Below are positions 1-6,445 of a stretch of DNA of 35,220 nt, piece by piece. The first letter of the stretch is position 1; every line of letters begins with the position of its first letter. The DNA comes from Bordetella sp. (GTDB lineage: Bacteria > Pseudomonadota > Alphaproteobacteria > Caulobacterales > Caulobacteraceae), in contig JAFKFS010000037.1 in assembly GCA_017308115.1 (NCBI GenBank), forward strand, positions 1-35,220, written 5' to 3'. The notes under the pieces were generated by a model that made no database searches, was not told the DNA's origin, and saw only the letters and a program-made list of their open reading frames with translations. The translations under genes and the position numbers were made by a program.

Positions 1-123
1 GACGACCAGGCCGATCGCCAGCTTGTTGTAGACGCCCAGCATGAAGGCGCGCAGACCGGCGTCGACGGACATGTCCGCCGACTGCGGAAGCGGGCGCGCA
101 TAGCCGTTGTTGAAATCGCTCAT
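1..123 (-). CDS. Bax inhibitor-1/YccA family membrane protein (N-terminal part)
   Basis: The gene runs off the left edge, so only the first 41 codons are present, read on the minus strand from an ATG at 123. The translation begins MSDFNNGYARPLPQ and continues with SVDAGLRAFMLGVYNKLAIG, which I recognise from memory as the usual N-terminus of alphaproteobacterial Bax-inhibitor-1/YccA proteins. These are inner-membrane proteins of about 240 residues with seven membrane segments, related to TMBIM calcium-leak proteins and FtsH-associated YccA. A purine-rich GGGAGA lies about 11 bases upstream of the ATG as a plausible ribosome binding site. The membrane core is outside the window, so the family call rests on the N-terminus only. 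Confidence 0.7.
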   Translation of the reverse strand, partial: MSDFNNGYARPLPQSADMSVDAGLRAFMLGVYNKLAIGLVV

Positions 124-249
124 CGCGAAAGAAGTCTCCCATTCGGCCGGAAAGATCCCGACCTTTGGCGGAAATATCGGGACGCGCGGGCGTCCATGCA
201 AGAAAAACCGGACTTCCGGCCGCCGGTTCCGCCCGCTACCAAGGGTCGC

Positions 250-789
250 ATGTTGCGCCTGTTCACCGCCATCGCCATCCCCGAGGACGTCGCCGAGACC
301 CTGGCGCGGCGTCAGTCCGGCCTGCCCGGCGCGCGCTGGCGGCCGCTGGAGGCCCTGCACGTCACCCTGGCCTTCTATGGGGAGGCGTCCGAGCGCACGG
401 CCGACGACCTGGCCTCCGAACTGACCCGGGCCGAGGGCGGGGGCGCGTTCGAGATCGCGCTGAACGGCGTCGGCGCCTTCGGCGACGCGCACCGCAGCCA
501 TACATTGTGGGCCGGGCTGGAACGGTCGGAGCCGCTGAACGTCCTGGCCGGGCGCTGTCGAGCGGCGGGCGAGCGGGCGGGCGTCCCGCCGGAGAAGCGC
601 GAATACCGGCCGCACGTCACCCTGGCCTATCTGAAGCCCCAGGCGAACCCCGACCGCATCGGCGCCTGGATCGCGGGGCACAACCTGTTGAAGTCGCCGC
701 CGATCCGCGTGGACCGCTTCGGCCTCTACTCCAGCGTCCTGACCGGCGACGGAAGCGTCTACACCCTGGAACGCGAGTATCTGTTGTGA
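250..789 (+). CDS. thpR: RNA 2',3'-cyclic phosphodiesterase (ThpR/LigT, 2H family)
   Basis: ThpR-type enzymes open 2',3'-cyclic phosphates on RNA and can join tRNA half-molecules in vitro. They belong to the 2H phosphoesterase superfamily and act in the cytoplasm. The 179-residue product carries both HxT motifs, H37-V-T39 and H122-V-T124, each in the typical HVTLA(F/Y) context, and its length matches the family. I chose the ATG at 250 because the product then starts MLRLFTAIAIP, the normal family start, with AAGGG four bases upstream. An in-frame ATG at 196 would add 18 unconserved residues. The stop overlaps the GTG start of the next acetyltransferase gene by four bases, implying translational coupling. 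Confidence 0.88.
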   Translation: MLRLFTAIAIPEDVAETLARRQSGLPGARWRPLEALHVTLAFYGEASERTADDLASELTRAEGGGAFEIALNGVGAFGDAHRSHTLWAGLERSEPLNVLAGRCRAAGERAGVPPEKREYRPHVTLAYLKPQANPDRIGAWIAGHNLLKSPPIRVDRFGLYSSVLTGDGSVYTLEREYLL

Positions 790-1355
790 TCGACCGCCCG
801 ACATCGCCTCTCGGCCCCACCCTGGAGACGGAACGCCTGTTCCTGCGTCCGCCGGCGCTGGAGGACTTTCCGCGCTGGGCCGAGTTCCAGGCCGATCCCG
901 AGACGACGCGCTTCATCGGCGGGCCGCAGTCCAAGCATCAGGTCTGGCGGACCATCGCCTCGGTCGCCGGGATGTGGGCGCTGCACGGCGAGGGCATGTT
1001 CTCGGTGATCGAGAAGGCGACCGGCCTGTGGATGGGCCGCATCGGGCCGCTGCATCCCTATGACTGGCCGGGGCGCGAGGTGGGGTGGAGCCTGCACCGC
1101 GAGGCCACCGGCAGGGGCTATGCGGTCGAGGCCGCCGCCGCCGCCATGGACTACGCCTGCGACGTGCTGGACTGGCCCGACGTCATCCACTGCATCGACC
1201 CGGACAATCGGGCGTCGGAGAAGGTGGCCGAGCGGCTGGGCTCGGCCGACCGCGGGCCGGGGCGGGCGCCGCCGCCGTTTCATGAGCATGCGGTCAATCT
1301 GTGGGGCCAGACGCGGGACGAGTGGCGGGTCAACCGTCTGAAGCTGGGGGGCTGA
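786..1355 (+). CDS. GNAT family N-acetyltransferase
   Basis: This 189-residue protein is a RimJ/RimL-like GNAT acetyltransferase. The N-terminal LETERLFLRPP is the standard first strand of that subgroup, and the central EVGWSLHREATGRGYAVEA matches the region that binds the acetyl-CoA pyrophosphate (R/Q-x-x-G-x-G/A). A late NRASEKVAERLG is the usual (N)xxSxxxxEkxG segment. The start is a GTG at 786 inside a GTGA overlap with thpR. The substrate cannot be deduced; relatives acetylate protein N-termini, ribosomal proteins or small amines. A structured repeat begins at the base immediately after the stop codon. Confidence 0.85.
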   Translation: MIDRPTSPLGPTLETERLFLRPPALEDFPRWAEFQADPETTRFIGGPQSKHQVWRTIASVAGMWALHGEGMFSVIEKATGLWMGRIGPLHPYDWPGREVGWSLHREATGRGYAVEAAAAAMDYACDVLDWPDVIHCIDPDNRASEKVAERLGSADRGPGRAPPPFHEHAVNLWGQTRDEWRVNRLKLGG

Positions 1356-1487
1356 TTTTCCTTCCCACTGCGATGGGGAGGTGGATCGGGCGCGATAGCG
1401 ACCGAGACGGAGGGGCTTCTTGGTTCCGCCGTCGCCAAGCCCCTCCACCACTTCGTGGTCCCCCTCCCCATTGGCATGGGGAGGAAA
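1356..1487. repeat. 132-bp four-hairpin intergenic repeat, copy 1
   Basis: The element has quasi-palindromic ends (TTTTCCTTCCC... and ...GGGGAGGAAA). Each end folds on itself around CCTCCCCA/TGGGGAGG-type arms. Inside are a short hairpin ACCAC-TTC-GTGGT (1447-1459) and a longer stem formed by GGAGGGGCTT and AAGCCCCTCC arms. A second copy, inverted, lies at 15876-16006 and is roughly 85-88% identical by eye. It contains no ORF. It directly follows a stop codon, so it could also serve as a transcription terminator or 3' RNA protector. Its form suggests a REP/MITE-like dispersed repeat. Confidence 0.85.
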
Positions 1488-1492
1488 GGCGC

Positions 1493-1521
1493 TTGCGGCC
1501 GGAACATAGGCGGAACATAAA
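1493..1521 (+). promoter_or_regulatory. Putative sigma-70 promoter of mmcB
   Basis: TTGCGG (1493-1498), a 17-base spacer and CATAAA (1516-1521) give a plausible housekeeping promoter. Transcription would begin at or next to the mmcB ATG at 1527. The LexA box fills most of the spacer, the expected place for repression. The -10 match is moderate. Confidence 0.5.
1502..1516 (+). promoter_or_regulatory. LexA (SOS) box
   Basis: GAAC-ATAGGCG-GAAC is an exact GAAC-N7-GAAC direct repeat, the reverse complement of the alphaproteobacterial LexA operator GTTC-N7-GTTC. It ends 10 bases before the mmcB start codon and sits between the putative -35 and -10. MmcB is a known SOS-regulated gene in Caulobacter, which supports the assignment. 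Confidence 0.85.
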
Positions 1522-1526
1522 GGCGG

Positions 1527-1973
1527 ATGCCCGCCGCCGCGCTTCACCTCGAACTGGTCTTCAGCCGTCCGGAGACGACCCTGGCGGTCACGCGGGGGGC
1601 CGCCCGGCTGATGGCGGACATGGGCTATGCGCCCCTGCTGGAGGTCTGCCTGCCCAATGGACGGCGCGCCGACGTCATGGCGCTGGGGCCGAAGGGCGAC
1701 ATCGTCATCTGCGAGGTGAAGTCGGGGATCGACGACTATCGCGTGGATCGGAAGTGGCGGGAGTACGGCCCCTTCTGCGACGCCTTCTATTTCGCCGTGG
1801 CTCCGGAGTTCCCCGAGGGCGTCCTGCCGGAGGAGCCGGGGCTGATCGTCGCCGACGGCTTCGGCGGGGCAGTGGTGCGCGAGGCGGCCGCCACGCCTCT
1901 GGCCCCCGCGCGCCGCAAGGCCCTGACCCTGGCCTTCGCCCGTCTGGGCGCGCTCCGGACGCTGCGGGCGTGA
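1527..1973 (+). CDS. mmcB: MmcB family DNA repair protein (PD-(D/E)XK putative nuclease)
   Basis: MmcB is an SOS-induced protein linked to mitomycin C resistance in Caulobacter and is predicted to be a small endonuclease. The 148-residue product shows a PD-(D/E)XK arrangement: D49 in GRRADV, then E63-V-K65 in ICEVKSG, followed by the family's DDYRVDRKW stretch (residues 69-77). The ATG at 1527 has AAAGG just upstream, though an A-rich -10 overlaps it and the mRNA may be nearly leaderless. The LexA box at 1502-1516 predicts induction by DNA damage. It is a single-gene unit: the previous gene is separated by the 132-bp repeat and the next gene has different base composition. Confidence 0.9.
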   Translation: MPAAALHLELVFSRPETTLAVTRGAARLMADMGYAPLLEVCLPNGRRADVMALGPKGDIVICEVKSGIDDYRVDRKWREYGPFCDAFYFAVAPEFPEGVLPEEPGLIVADGFGGAVVREAAATPLAPARRKALTLAFARLGALRTLRA

Positions 1974-2215
1974 CGCCCTTCTCCCACGGCCATATGCGGC
2001 GGCATCTAGTCTATGTCGCCAGGACCCGGCGTCAGCGATGCACGATCAAGGTGAAAGCGCCGGCGCGGTAGCGTAGAGTCGATGCCGGTTTCAGGGGCTT
2101 TGCGAAGAAACGGCAGATATGGCTCAAGATGAGCCGTTGCCCAGAAATCCGGGTGGATGGGCCATCCGCATCGCTTTGGGTGATTTCAGTAATTTTGAGA
2201 AGGGGGTCTTTCGGG

Positions 2216-3334
2216 GTGGCGAAAGCAAAGAAGAAGACGTTGCCGAAGGATTTTGAGGAATTGCTGAGGACCGGCGATTCCGATGCGATTATGGCTGTAT
2301 TCGATGCGTGCGACGTAAACGCCCGTGGCGGCTCCTTCAAGAGAACGGCTTTGGCCTTCAACGAGCTTCCAGACGACATTGCGCGATGGTTGGTCGCTCA
2401 GGGCGCTGATATTTCTGCAGCCGACAGCTACGGCGAGACTCCCCTGCATGATCGCGGCGGTCACTGGCAGGGAAAGATCAGCGTCTTGCTGGAGCTGGGC
2501 GCGGATGTGAATTGCAGCGATAGCAGGGGGGACACGCCCCTTCACAAGGCCGCTTCAGTCGGAAACGTGCAAACGGCCCGAACCCTGCTTGAACATGGCG
2601 CACGTGTTGATGCTTCCAACAACAGCGGCCTGACCCCATTGGCGCTCGCCCTCCAGCAATGCAGCAACGCGAAAATCCAGCAGACGGCTGAAATTGCGGA
2701 ATTGTTGCTGGCCGCGCAACCGCGCCAGGAGACCGGCATCCGCTCGTTTGCCTCGCGTTTGCTGGGACGCGGGCAAAAGAGTGATGATCGAATTTCTCCG
2801 GAAATGCGGGGCTTTGTACAGCGTATCGGAACGGACTTCGAGTTCCACCGCAGCGGCTTCAACCCGGAAAGCAGGGACGCGACCAGCGCCGCACTCGACA
2901 AGCTCTATAGCCTTTTCGGCGTCCCCCCGGTCCCACGCCGGAGCGTGCATGACGGCAAGTCGCCGATCGTGGCGAGGGCTGCCGGTTGGGAGGATCGCCA
3001 TCAGGAATTGTGGGCCTTGCTGGTTCCGTCGAGCGGGGCGGCGGACACCGTGCAAGGCGAAGTCATTCGGATATCGGGGCGCATCGCCAGAGAGCTTGAT
3101 GGCAACGGGGGCGTAAATTGGGATGAAGAGTTCAAGCGGATGTCAGACGCCCTTCTGACGCATCTCGGTTCCGGCAAGCCCTTGCCTGCTCCTGAATTGA
3201 AGGAGGCGGAGAAAATCGTCAGCGAGGTTAAGCGAAAACATGGCGATACACGGCGGCTAAGCGAACTGGCCGTCGAATGGGTGGCGCTGAACCCGAAGCC
3301 GGCCGCGCTCCCCACGCCTTCATACAGGCGTTAG
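2216..3334 (+). CDS. Ankyrin repeat protein with conserved C-terminal domain
   Basis: The 372-residue cytoplasmic protein has a lysine-rich start (AKAKKKTLPKDFEELLRTGD), about four ankyrin-type repeats (roughly residues 40-70, 72-104, 105-137 and 138-168, with GETPLH and GDTPLHKAA signatures), and a separate C-terminal domain from about residue 190. That domain includes FEFHRSGFNP, ATSAALDKLY, PPVPRR and QGEVIRISGRIA. I recall the same architecture in proteins of Pseudomonas and enterobacteria, where the function is unknown. I chose the GTG at 2216 because a strong GAGAAGGGGG precedes it; an ATG at 2129 would add 29 atypical residues. Base composition is clearly lower in GC than the neighbours (two 60-base lines counted at 48% and 55%), suggesting horizontal acquisition. 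No signal peptide is visible. Confidence 0.85.
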   Translation: MAKAKKKTLPKDFEELLRTGDSDAIMAVFDACDVNARGGSFKRTALAFNELPDDIARWLVAQGADISAADSYGETPLHDRGGHWQGKISVLLELGADVNCSDSRGDTPLHKAASVGNVQTARTLLEHGARVDASNNSGLTPLALALQQCSNAKIQQTAEIAELLLAAQPRQETGIRSFASRLLGRGQKSDDRISPEMRGFVQRIGTDFEFHRSGFNPESRDATSAALDKLYSLFGVPPVPRRSVHDGKSPIVARAAGWEDRHQELWALLVPSSGAADTVQGEVIRISGRIARELDGNGGVNWDEEFKRMSDALLTHLGSGKPLPAPELKEAEKIVSEVKRKHGDTRRLSELAVEWVALNPKPAALPTPSYRR

Positions 3335-3383
3335 CGGCGCCAAATTCCGCGGGCGGTCAGCGCTGCATAGCGCTCAAAGCCGC

Positions 3384-3421
3384 CCTGATTTTTCAGAGGA
3401 ATTTCTGTCGCAAAAATCAGG
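3384..3421. repeat. Perfect 10-bp inverted repeat downstream of the ankyrin gene
   Basis: CCTGATTTTT (3384-3393) and AAAAATCAGG (3412-3421) are exact inverted copies separated by 18 bases. The loop itself contains CAGA/TCTG (3394-3397 and 3404-3407). It lies 50 bases past the ankyrin stop. It may act as a transcription terminator in both directions or mark the edge of acquired DNA. It is more AT-rich than the surrounding sequence. Confidence 0.6.
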
Positions 3422-3477
3422 TGCGCAGAGTCCGGCCCGCGCTCAAGCCGCGAGCGACCGCGTCGCGAGCATGGCGC

Positions 3478-3507
3478 CCAGAAAAGCCCGATAGGCGCAG
3501 CCTATCG
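3478..3507 (-). terminator. Putative rho-independent terminator of regA
   Basis: CGATAGGC-GCA-GCCTATCG (3489-3507) is a perfect 8-bp stem with a 3-base loop, overlapping the regA stop codon. On the minus strand it is followed by GGGCTTTTCT, a short T-rich run. Strength is moderate because the T-run is interrupted. Confidence 0.55.
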
Positions 3508-4056
3508 CGGCGCGCGCTTGGCCAGGATGCGTTGCAGGGTGCGGCGGTGCATGCCCAGGCGGCGGGCCGTCTCGGAGACGTTGTGGTCGCACAGCTCATA
3601 GACGCGCTGGATATGCTCCCAGCGCACCCGGTCGGCCGACATGGGGTTTTCCGGCGGCTCGGGCGCTTCGCCGGCGGACAGCAGGGCCTTGACCACGTCG
3701 TCGGCGTCGGCGGGCTTCTGCAGGTAGTCGACGGCCCCGGCCTTGACCGCCGCGACGGCGGTGGCGATGGCGCCGTAGCCGGTCAGCATGACGATGCGGG
3801 CGTCCTCGCGCCGCTCGCGGATCATCTCGACCACCTTCAGGCCGTTGCCGTCCTCCAGCCGCATGTCCAGCACGGCGAAGGCCGGGACCGACTGGCGCAG
3901 GGCGTCGTTCGCCTCGGCCACCGAGCCGGCCACGGCGACGGCGAACCCGCGCGACTCCAGCGCCCGGCCCAAACGGGTGCGCAGCGCCTGATCGTCGTCC
4001 AGCAGCAGCAGGGACTTGTCGTTGAGGGCGGCGATCTGGGTCTCGAGTTCGGACAT
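3502..4056 (-). CDS. regA: Redox response regulator RegA/ActR/PrrA family
   Basis: RegA-type regulators are phosphorylated by the redox kinase RegB and control respiration, nitrogen, carbon and photosynthesis genes in alphaproteobacteria. The 184-residue product has a receiver domain (acidic D20-D22, phosphoacceptor D64 in AVLDMRL, K114) and a Fis-type helix-turn-helix at about 150-177 (RVYELCDHNVSETARRLGMH), a segment almost invariant in this family. A proline-rich linker (APEPPENP) joins the domains. I chose the ATG at 4056, which has AGGAGA a few bases upstream; a longer frame reaches 4110 without such a site. It lies 70 bases downstream of regB and is probably co-transcribed with it. Confidence 0.92.
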   Translation of the reverse strand: MSELETQIAALNDKSLLLLDDDQALRTRLGRALESRGFAVAVAGSVAEANDALRQSVPAFAVLDMRLEDGNGLKVVEMIRERREDARIVMLTGYGAIATAVAAVKAGAVDYLQKPADADDVVKALLSAGEAPEPPENPMSADRVRWEHIQRVYELCDHNVSETARRLGMHRRTLQRILAKRAPR

Positions 4057-4081
4057 GAAATTCTCCTGCCGTTTCAGGTCG

Positions 4082-4096
4082 TGCGTCAGCGACGCA
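4082..4096. repeat. Small inverted repeat in the regB-regA spacer
   Basis: TGCGTC-AGC-GACGCA is a perfect 6-bp inverted repeat in the 70-base spacer between regB and regA. It could be an operator half-site pair or an mRNA hairpin tuning regA relative to regB. At this GC content such short palindromes also occur by chance. Confidence 0.3.
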
Positions 4097-4126
4097 GGGT
4101 CAAGGGCCAAGCTCCCGACTGCGACA

Positions 4127-5638
4127 TCAGGTTCCGTCGCCGTCCATGGCCGAGGCGACCACTTCCAGCGCCTGTCGCGGCCAGCGCACCGAGACGAGCG
4201 CGCCGCCGGGCTGGCCCTTGGCGGCGTCGCCGGAGCCGACCGAGACCTTGGCGCCGGTCCGCTCCAGCAGGGTGCGGGCGATGAAGAAGCCCAGGCCCAT
4301 GCCGCCCTGGCTGGGTGCGATGGGGGCGGTGATCGGCGGGGGCGGCGCGCGCAGGCCGCGCCGGGCGGGGCGCGAGGCGGCGGCTATCTGGGCGGCCAGG
4401 GCGCGGCGGGCCTTGGCCTGGGGGCGGCTGGTCACATAGGGCTCGCCCAGGCGCGGCAGGATCTCGGAGGCGAAGCCGGGGCCGTCGTCGAGGATGTCGA
4501 CCTCGATCCAGCCGGCGTCGACCACGGCCGTCAGCCGCACCCGCGTGGCGGCGAAGTCGGCGGCGTTCTCGACCAGGGTGGACAGGCCGTGGACGATCTC
4601 GGGCAGGCGGCGCACGCGCGGCGCGGCCTGACCCGGCGGGACCCGCAGCCCGATCTCGAAGTCCAGGTCGAAGCCGCGATGCGGCTCGGCCACCTCTTCC
4701 AGCAGGGCCTTCAGGCCGATGTCCGCGAACAGGGCGTCGCCCTCTTCGGGCTGGGCCGAAAGCTGCTTCAGTATGGCGCGGCAGCGCTCCGCCTGCTGCA
4801 GGATCAGGGCGGCGTCCTCGGCGGCCGGACTGTCGGGGACGGCGTCGCGCAGCATCTCCTTGGCGACGACCTGGATGGTGGCGAGCGGCGTGCCCAGCTC
4901 ATGGGCGGCGGCGGCGGCCAGGCCGCCCAGGGCCGCCAGCCTCTGCTCGCGCTGAAGGACGTCCTGCGTCGTCGCCAGGGCCAGCTCCAGCTTGTCGGCG
5001 TCGGCGGCGACCTTCCAGGCGTAGCCGGCGGTGAACAGCACCCCCGTCACCAGGGCCAGGCCCAGGCCCAGGCGATAGAGGCCGGGCAGCTCCAGGTGTT
5101 CGTGCAGCCGCCACGGCAGGGGCAGGGACCAGGAGAAGAGGAAACCCACGGCGATCAGGGCCATGATCCCCAGCAGCACGGCCTGGCGCGCGGGCAGGGC
5201 CGCCGCCGCGATCGTCACCGGCGCGACCAGCAGCAGGCAGAAGGGGTTGGCCAGCCCTCCGGTCAGGGCCAGCAGGGTCGCCAGCTGCAGGATGTCGAAG
5301 CCCAGTTGGGCGGCGGTCCGGGGGCCGTCGGGCAGGCTGCCGTCGATGCGCCGCGCCCGCGCCATGGTGGCCAGGTTCATCGCCACGCCCGCCCCGATCA
5401 CCGTCAGGCATTCCCATAGAGGCAGGGGGAAATGCAGGGCGAAATAGGCGGTCAGGATGGCGCTGGTCTGGCCGATCACCGCCAGCCAGCGCAGCACGAT
5501 CAGGGTGCGCAGCGACAGGCCGCGCCCGCGCCGGGGCAGTTCGGGCAGGCCGGCGAGTTCGCCCGCAGCCTGGGCCAGGACATGCGGCGGGGCCGCGGGG
5601 CGGGCCTGCGGCGGAATGGGGGCTTCTGTGCGGCTCAC
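4127..5638 (-). CDS. regB: Redox sensor histidine kinase RegB/ActS/PrrB family
   Basis: RegB senses the redox state of the quinone pool and phosphorylates RegA. The 503-residue product has about six membrane segments (roughly 45-205) containing the quinone-binding signature GGLANPF (127-133). H246 in AHELGTPL is the phosphorylated histidine, and N358 and DDGPGF (384-389) belong to the ATPase domain. C286 in QAERCRAIL fits the position of the redox-active cysteine of RegB proteins. Unusually, about 39 Ala/Pro/Arg-rich residues (406-444) sit between EPYVTSR and GGMGLGFFIA in the ATP-lid region. The start is a GTG at 5638. TATAGA lies just six bases upstream, so the transcript may be leaderless. 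It is divergent from the Sco1 gene. Confidence 0.92.
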   Translation of the reverse strand: MSRTEAPIPPQARPAAPPHVLAQAAGELAGLPELPRRGRGLSLRTLIVLRWLAVIGQTSAILTAYFALHFPLPLWECLTVIGAGVAMNLATMARARRIDGSLPDGPRTAAQLGFDILQLATLLALTGGLANPFCLLLVAPVTIAAAALPARQAVLLGIMALIAVGFLFSWSLPLPWRLHEHLELPGLYRLGLGLALVTGVLFTAGYAWKVAADADKLELALATTQDVLQREQRLAALGGLAAAAAHELGTPLATIQVVAKEMLRDAVPDSPAAEDAALILQQAERCRAILKQLSAQPEEGDALFADIGLKALLEEVAEPHRGFDLDFEIGLRVPPGQAAPRVRRLPEIVHGLSTLVENAADFAATRVRLTAVVDAGWIEVDILDDGPGFASEILPRLGEPYVTSRPQAKARRALAAQIAAASRPARRGLRAPPPPITAPIAPSQGGMGLGFFIARTLLERTGAKVSVGSGDAAKGQPGGALVSVRWPRQALEVVASAMDGDGT

Positions 5639-5727
5639 CCCTCTTCTATAGACCGGACGCGGCGGCGCTGCACGGTCGCCCGTGTCGCGCCCGCCGATGA
5701 GGAACCGCTTCCCCCCGAGGAGACGCC

Positions 5728-6348
5728 ATGCCCCGCCGTCCCGTGATCCTGTTCGCCGCCGCCTGTGCGGTCATCGCCCTTGCCCTGGGCCTGATCACCA
5801 TGGTGGTGGTCGGCGGTCGTCAGCAGGCGGCCCGGACCACGGACGCCGCCACCGGCCAGCCCCTGGTCGGCGGCCCCTTCACCCTGACCAATCAGGACGG
5901 CCAGGTCGTCGACCAGTCGATCCTTGAGGGCCGGTGGAGCCTGGTCTTCTTCGGCTTCACCTACTGCCCCGATTACTGCCCCACGACGCTGGGCGTGCTG
6001 AACGCCGTGCAGGAGAGGCTGGGCGACAAGGCCAGGGATCTGCAGATCGTCTTCATCAGCATCGACCCCGAGCGCGACACGCCGCAGATGCTGAAGGACT
6101 ATCTATCGTCGGACGGCTTCCCCGACGGCGTCATCGGCCTGACCGGCACGCCCGAACAGGTGGCCCAGGTCGCCAGGGAATACCGCGCCTTCTATCAGAA
6201 GGTCGGCGAGGGCGAGGGCTACACCATGAACCACGGCCTGACCGTCTATCTGATGGGGCCGGACGGGAAGTTCCGCAGCGCCGTCGCCCATGACCTGGGG
6301 CCCGGCCGCACCGCGACCCTGATCGAGAACGCGATGGAGAAGGGTTGA
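5728..6348 (+). CDS. SCO1/SenC/PrrC family copper chaperone
   Basis: Sco proteins deliver copper to, or reduce cysteines in, the CuA site of cytochrome c oxidase on the periplasmic face. The 206-residue product has one N-terminal membrane anchor (about 7-29) and a thioredoxin-like domain with the copper ligands C80-PDY-C84 and H169 (TMNHGL). DPERDTP is also typical. GAGGAGAC precedes the ATG by a few bases. It is divergent from regB across an 89-base gap. In Rhodobacter the homologue senC/prrC lies between regB and regA, so the association is conserved although the arrangement differs. Joint regulation with the redox pair is likely but not shown. Confidence 0.93.
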   Translation: MPRRPVILFAAACAVIALALGLITMVVVGGRQQAARTTDAATGQPLVGGPFTLTNQDGQVVDQSILEGRWSLVFFGFTYCPDYCPTTLGVLNAVQERLGDKARDLQIVFISIDPERDTPQMLKDYLSSDGFPDGVIGLTGTPEQVAQVAREYRAFYQKVGEGEGYTMNHGLTVYLMGPDGKFRSAVAHDLGPGRTATLIENAMEKG

Positions 6349-6383
6349 TCACCTTTCCCTGAACGAAGCGCCGCCGGTCTTTT

Positions 6384-6408
6384 TTGCGGCGCAACACCCT
6401 GTATGATC
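6384..6408 (+). promoter_or_regulatory. Putative promoter of phaZ
   Basis: TTGCGGC (6384-6390), 10 bases, then GTATGATC (6401-6408) fits the spacing of Caulobacter housekeeping promoters, with a good TATGAT core. The -35 lies inside an inverted repeat GCGCCGC/GCGGCGC (6368-6374 and 6386-6392) whose loop is T-rich. That repeat may end sco1 transcription or be an operator. Confidence 0.4.
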
Positions 6409-6445
6409 GGCGTTCCGCATCGGCGGGGGCCGCAGTCGGGGTTTC

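Noticed and set aside
1356-1487. CRISPR-like array
   Set aside because: The repeat occurs once here and once 14 kb away, with no spacers and no cas genes.
2129-2215. ATG at 2129 as start of the ankyrin protein
   Set aside because: The extra 29 residues are not ankyrin-like. The GTG at 2216 has a strong GAGAAGGGGG upstream and gives the usual lysine-rich start.
2216-3334. Ankyrin gene as a toxin or anti-phage effector
   Set aside because: No toxin domain, signal, partner gene or defence gene is nearby. The C-terminal domain is simply unassigned.
6368-6392. Rho-independent terminator after the sco1 gene
   Set aside because: The T-run lies in the loop, not after the stem, so this inverted repeat does not look like a standard terminator.
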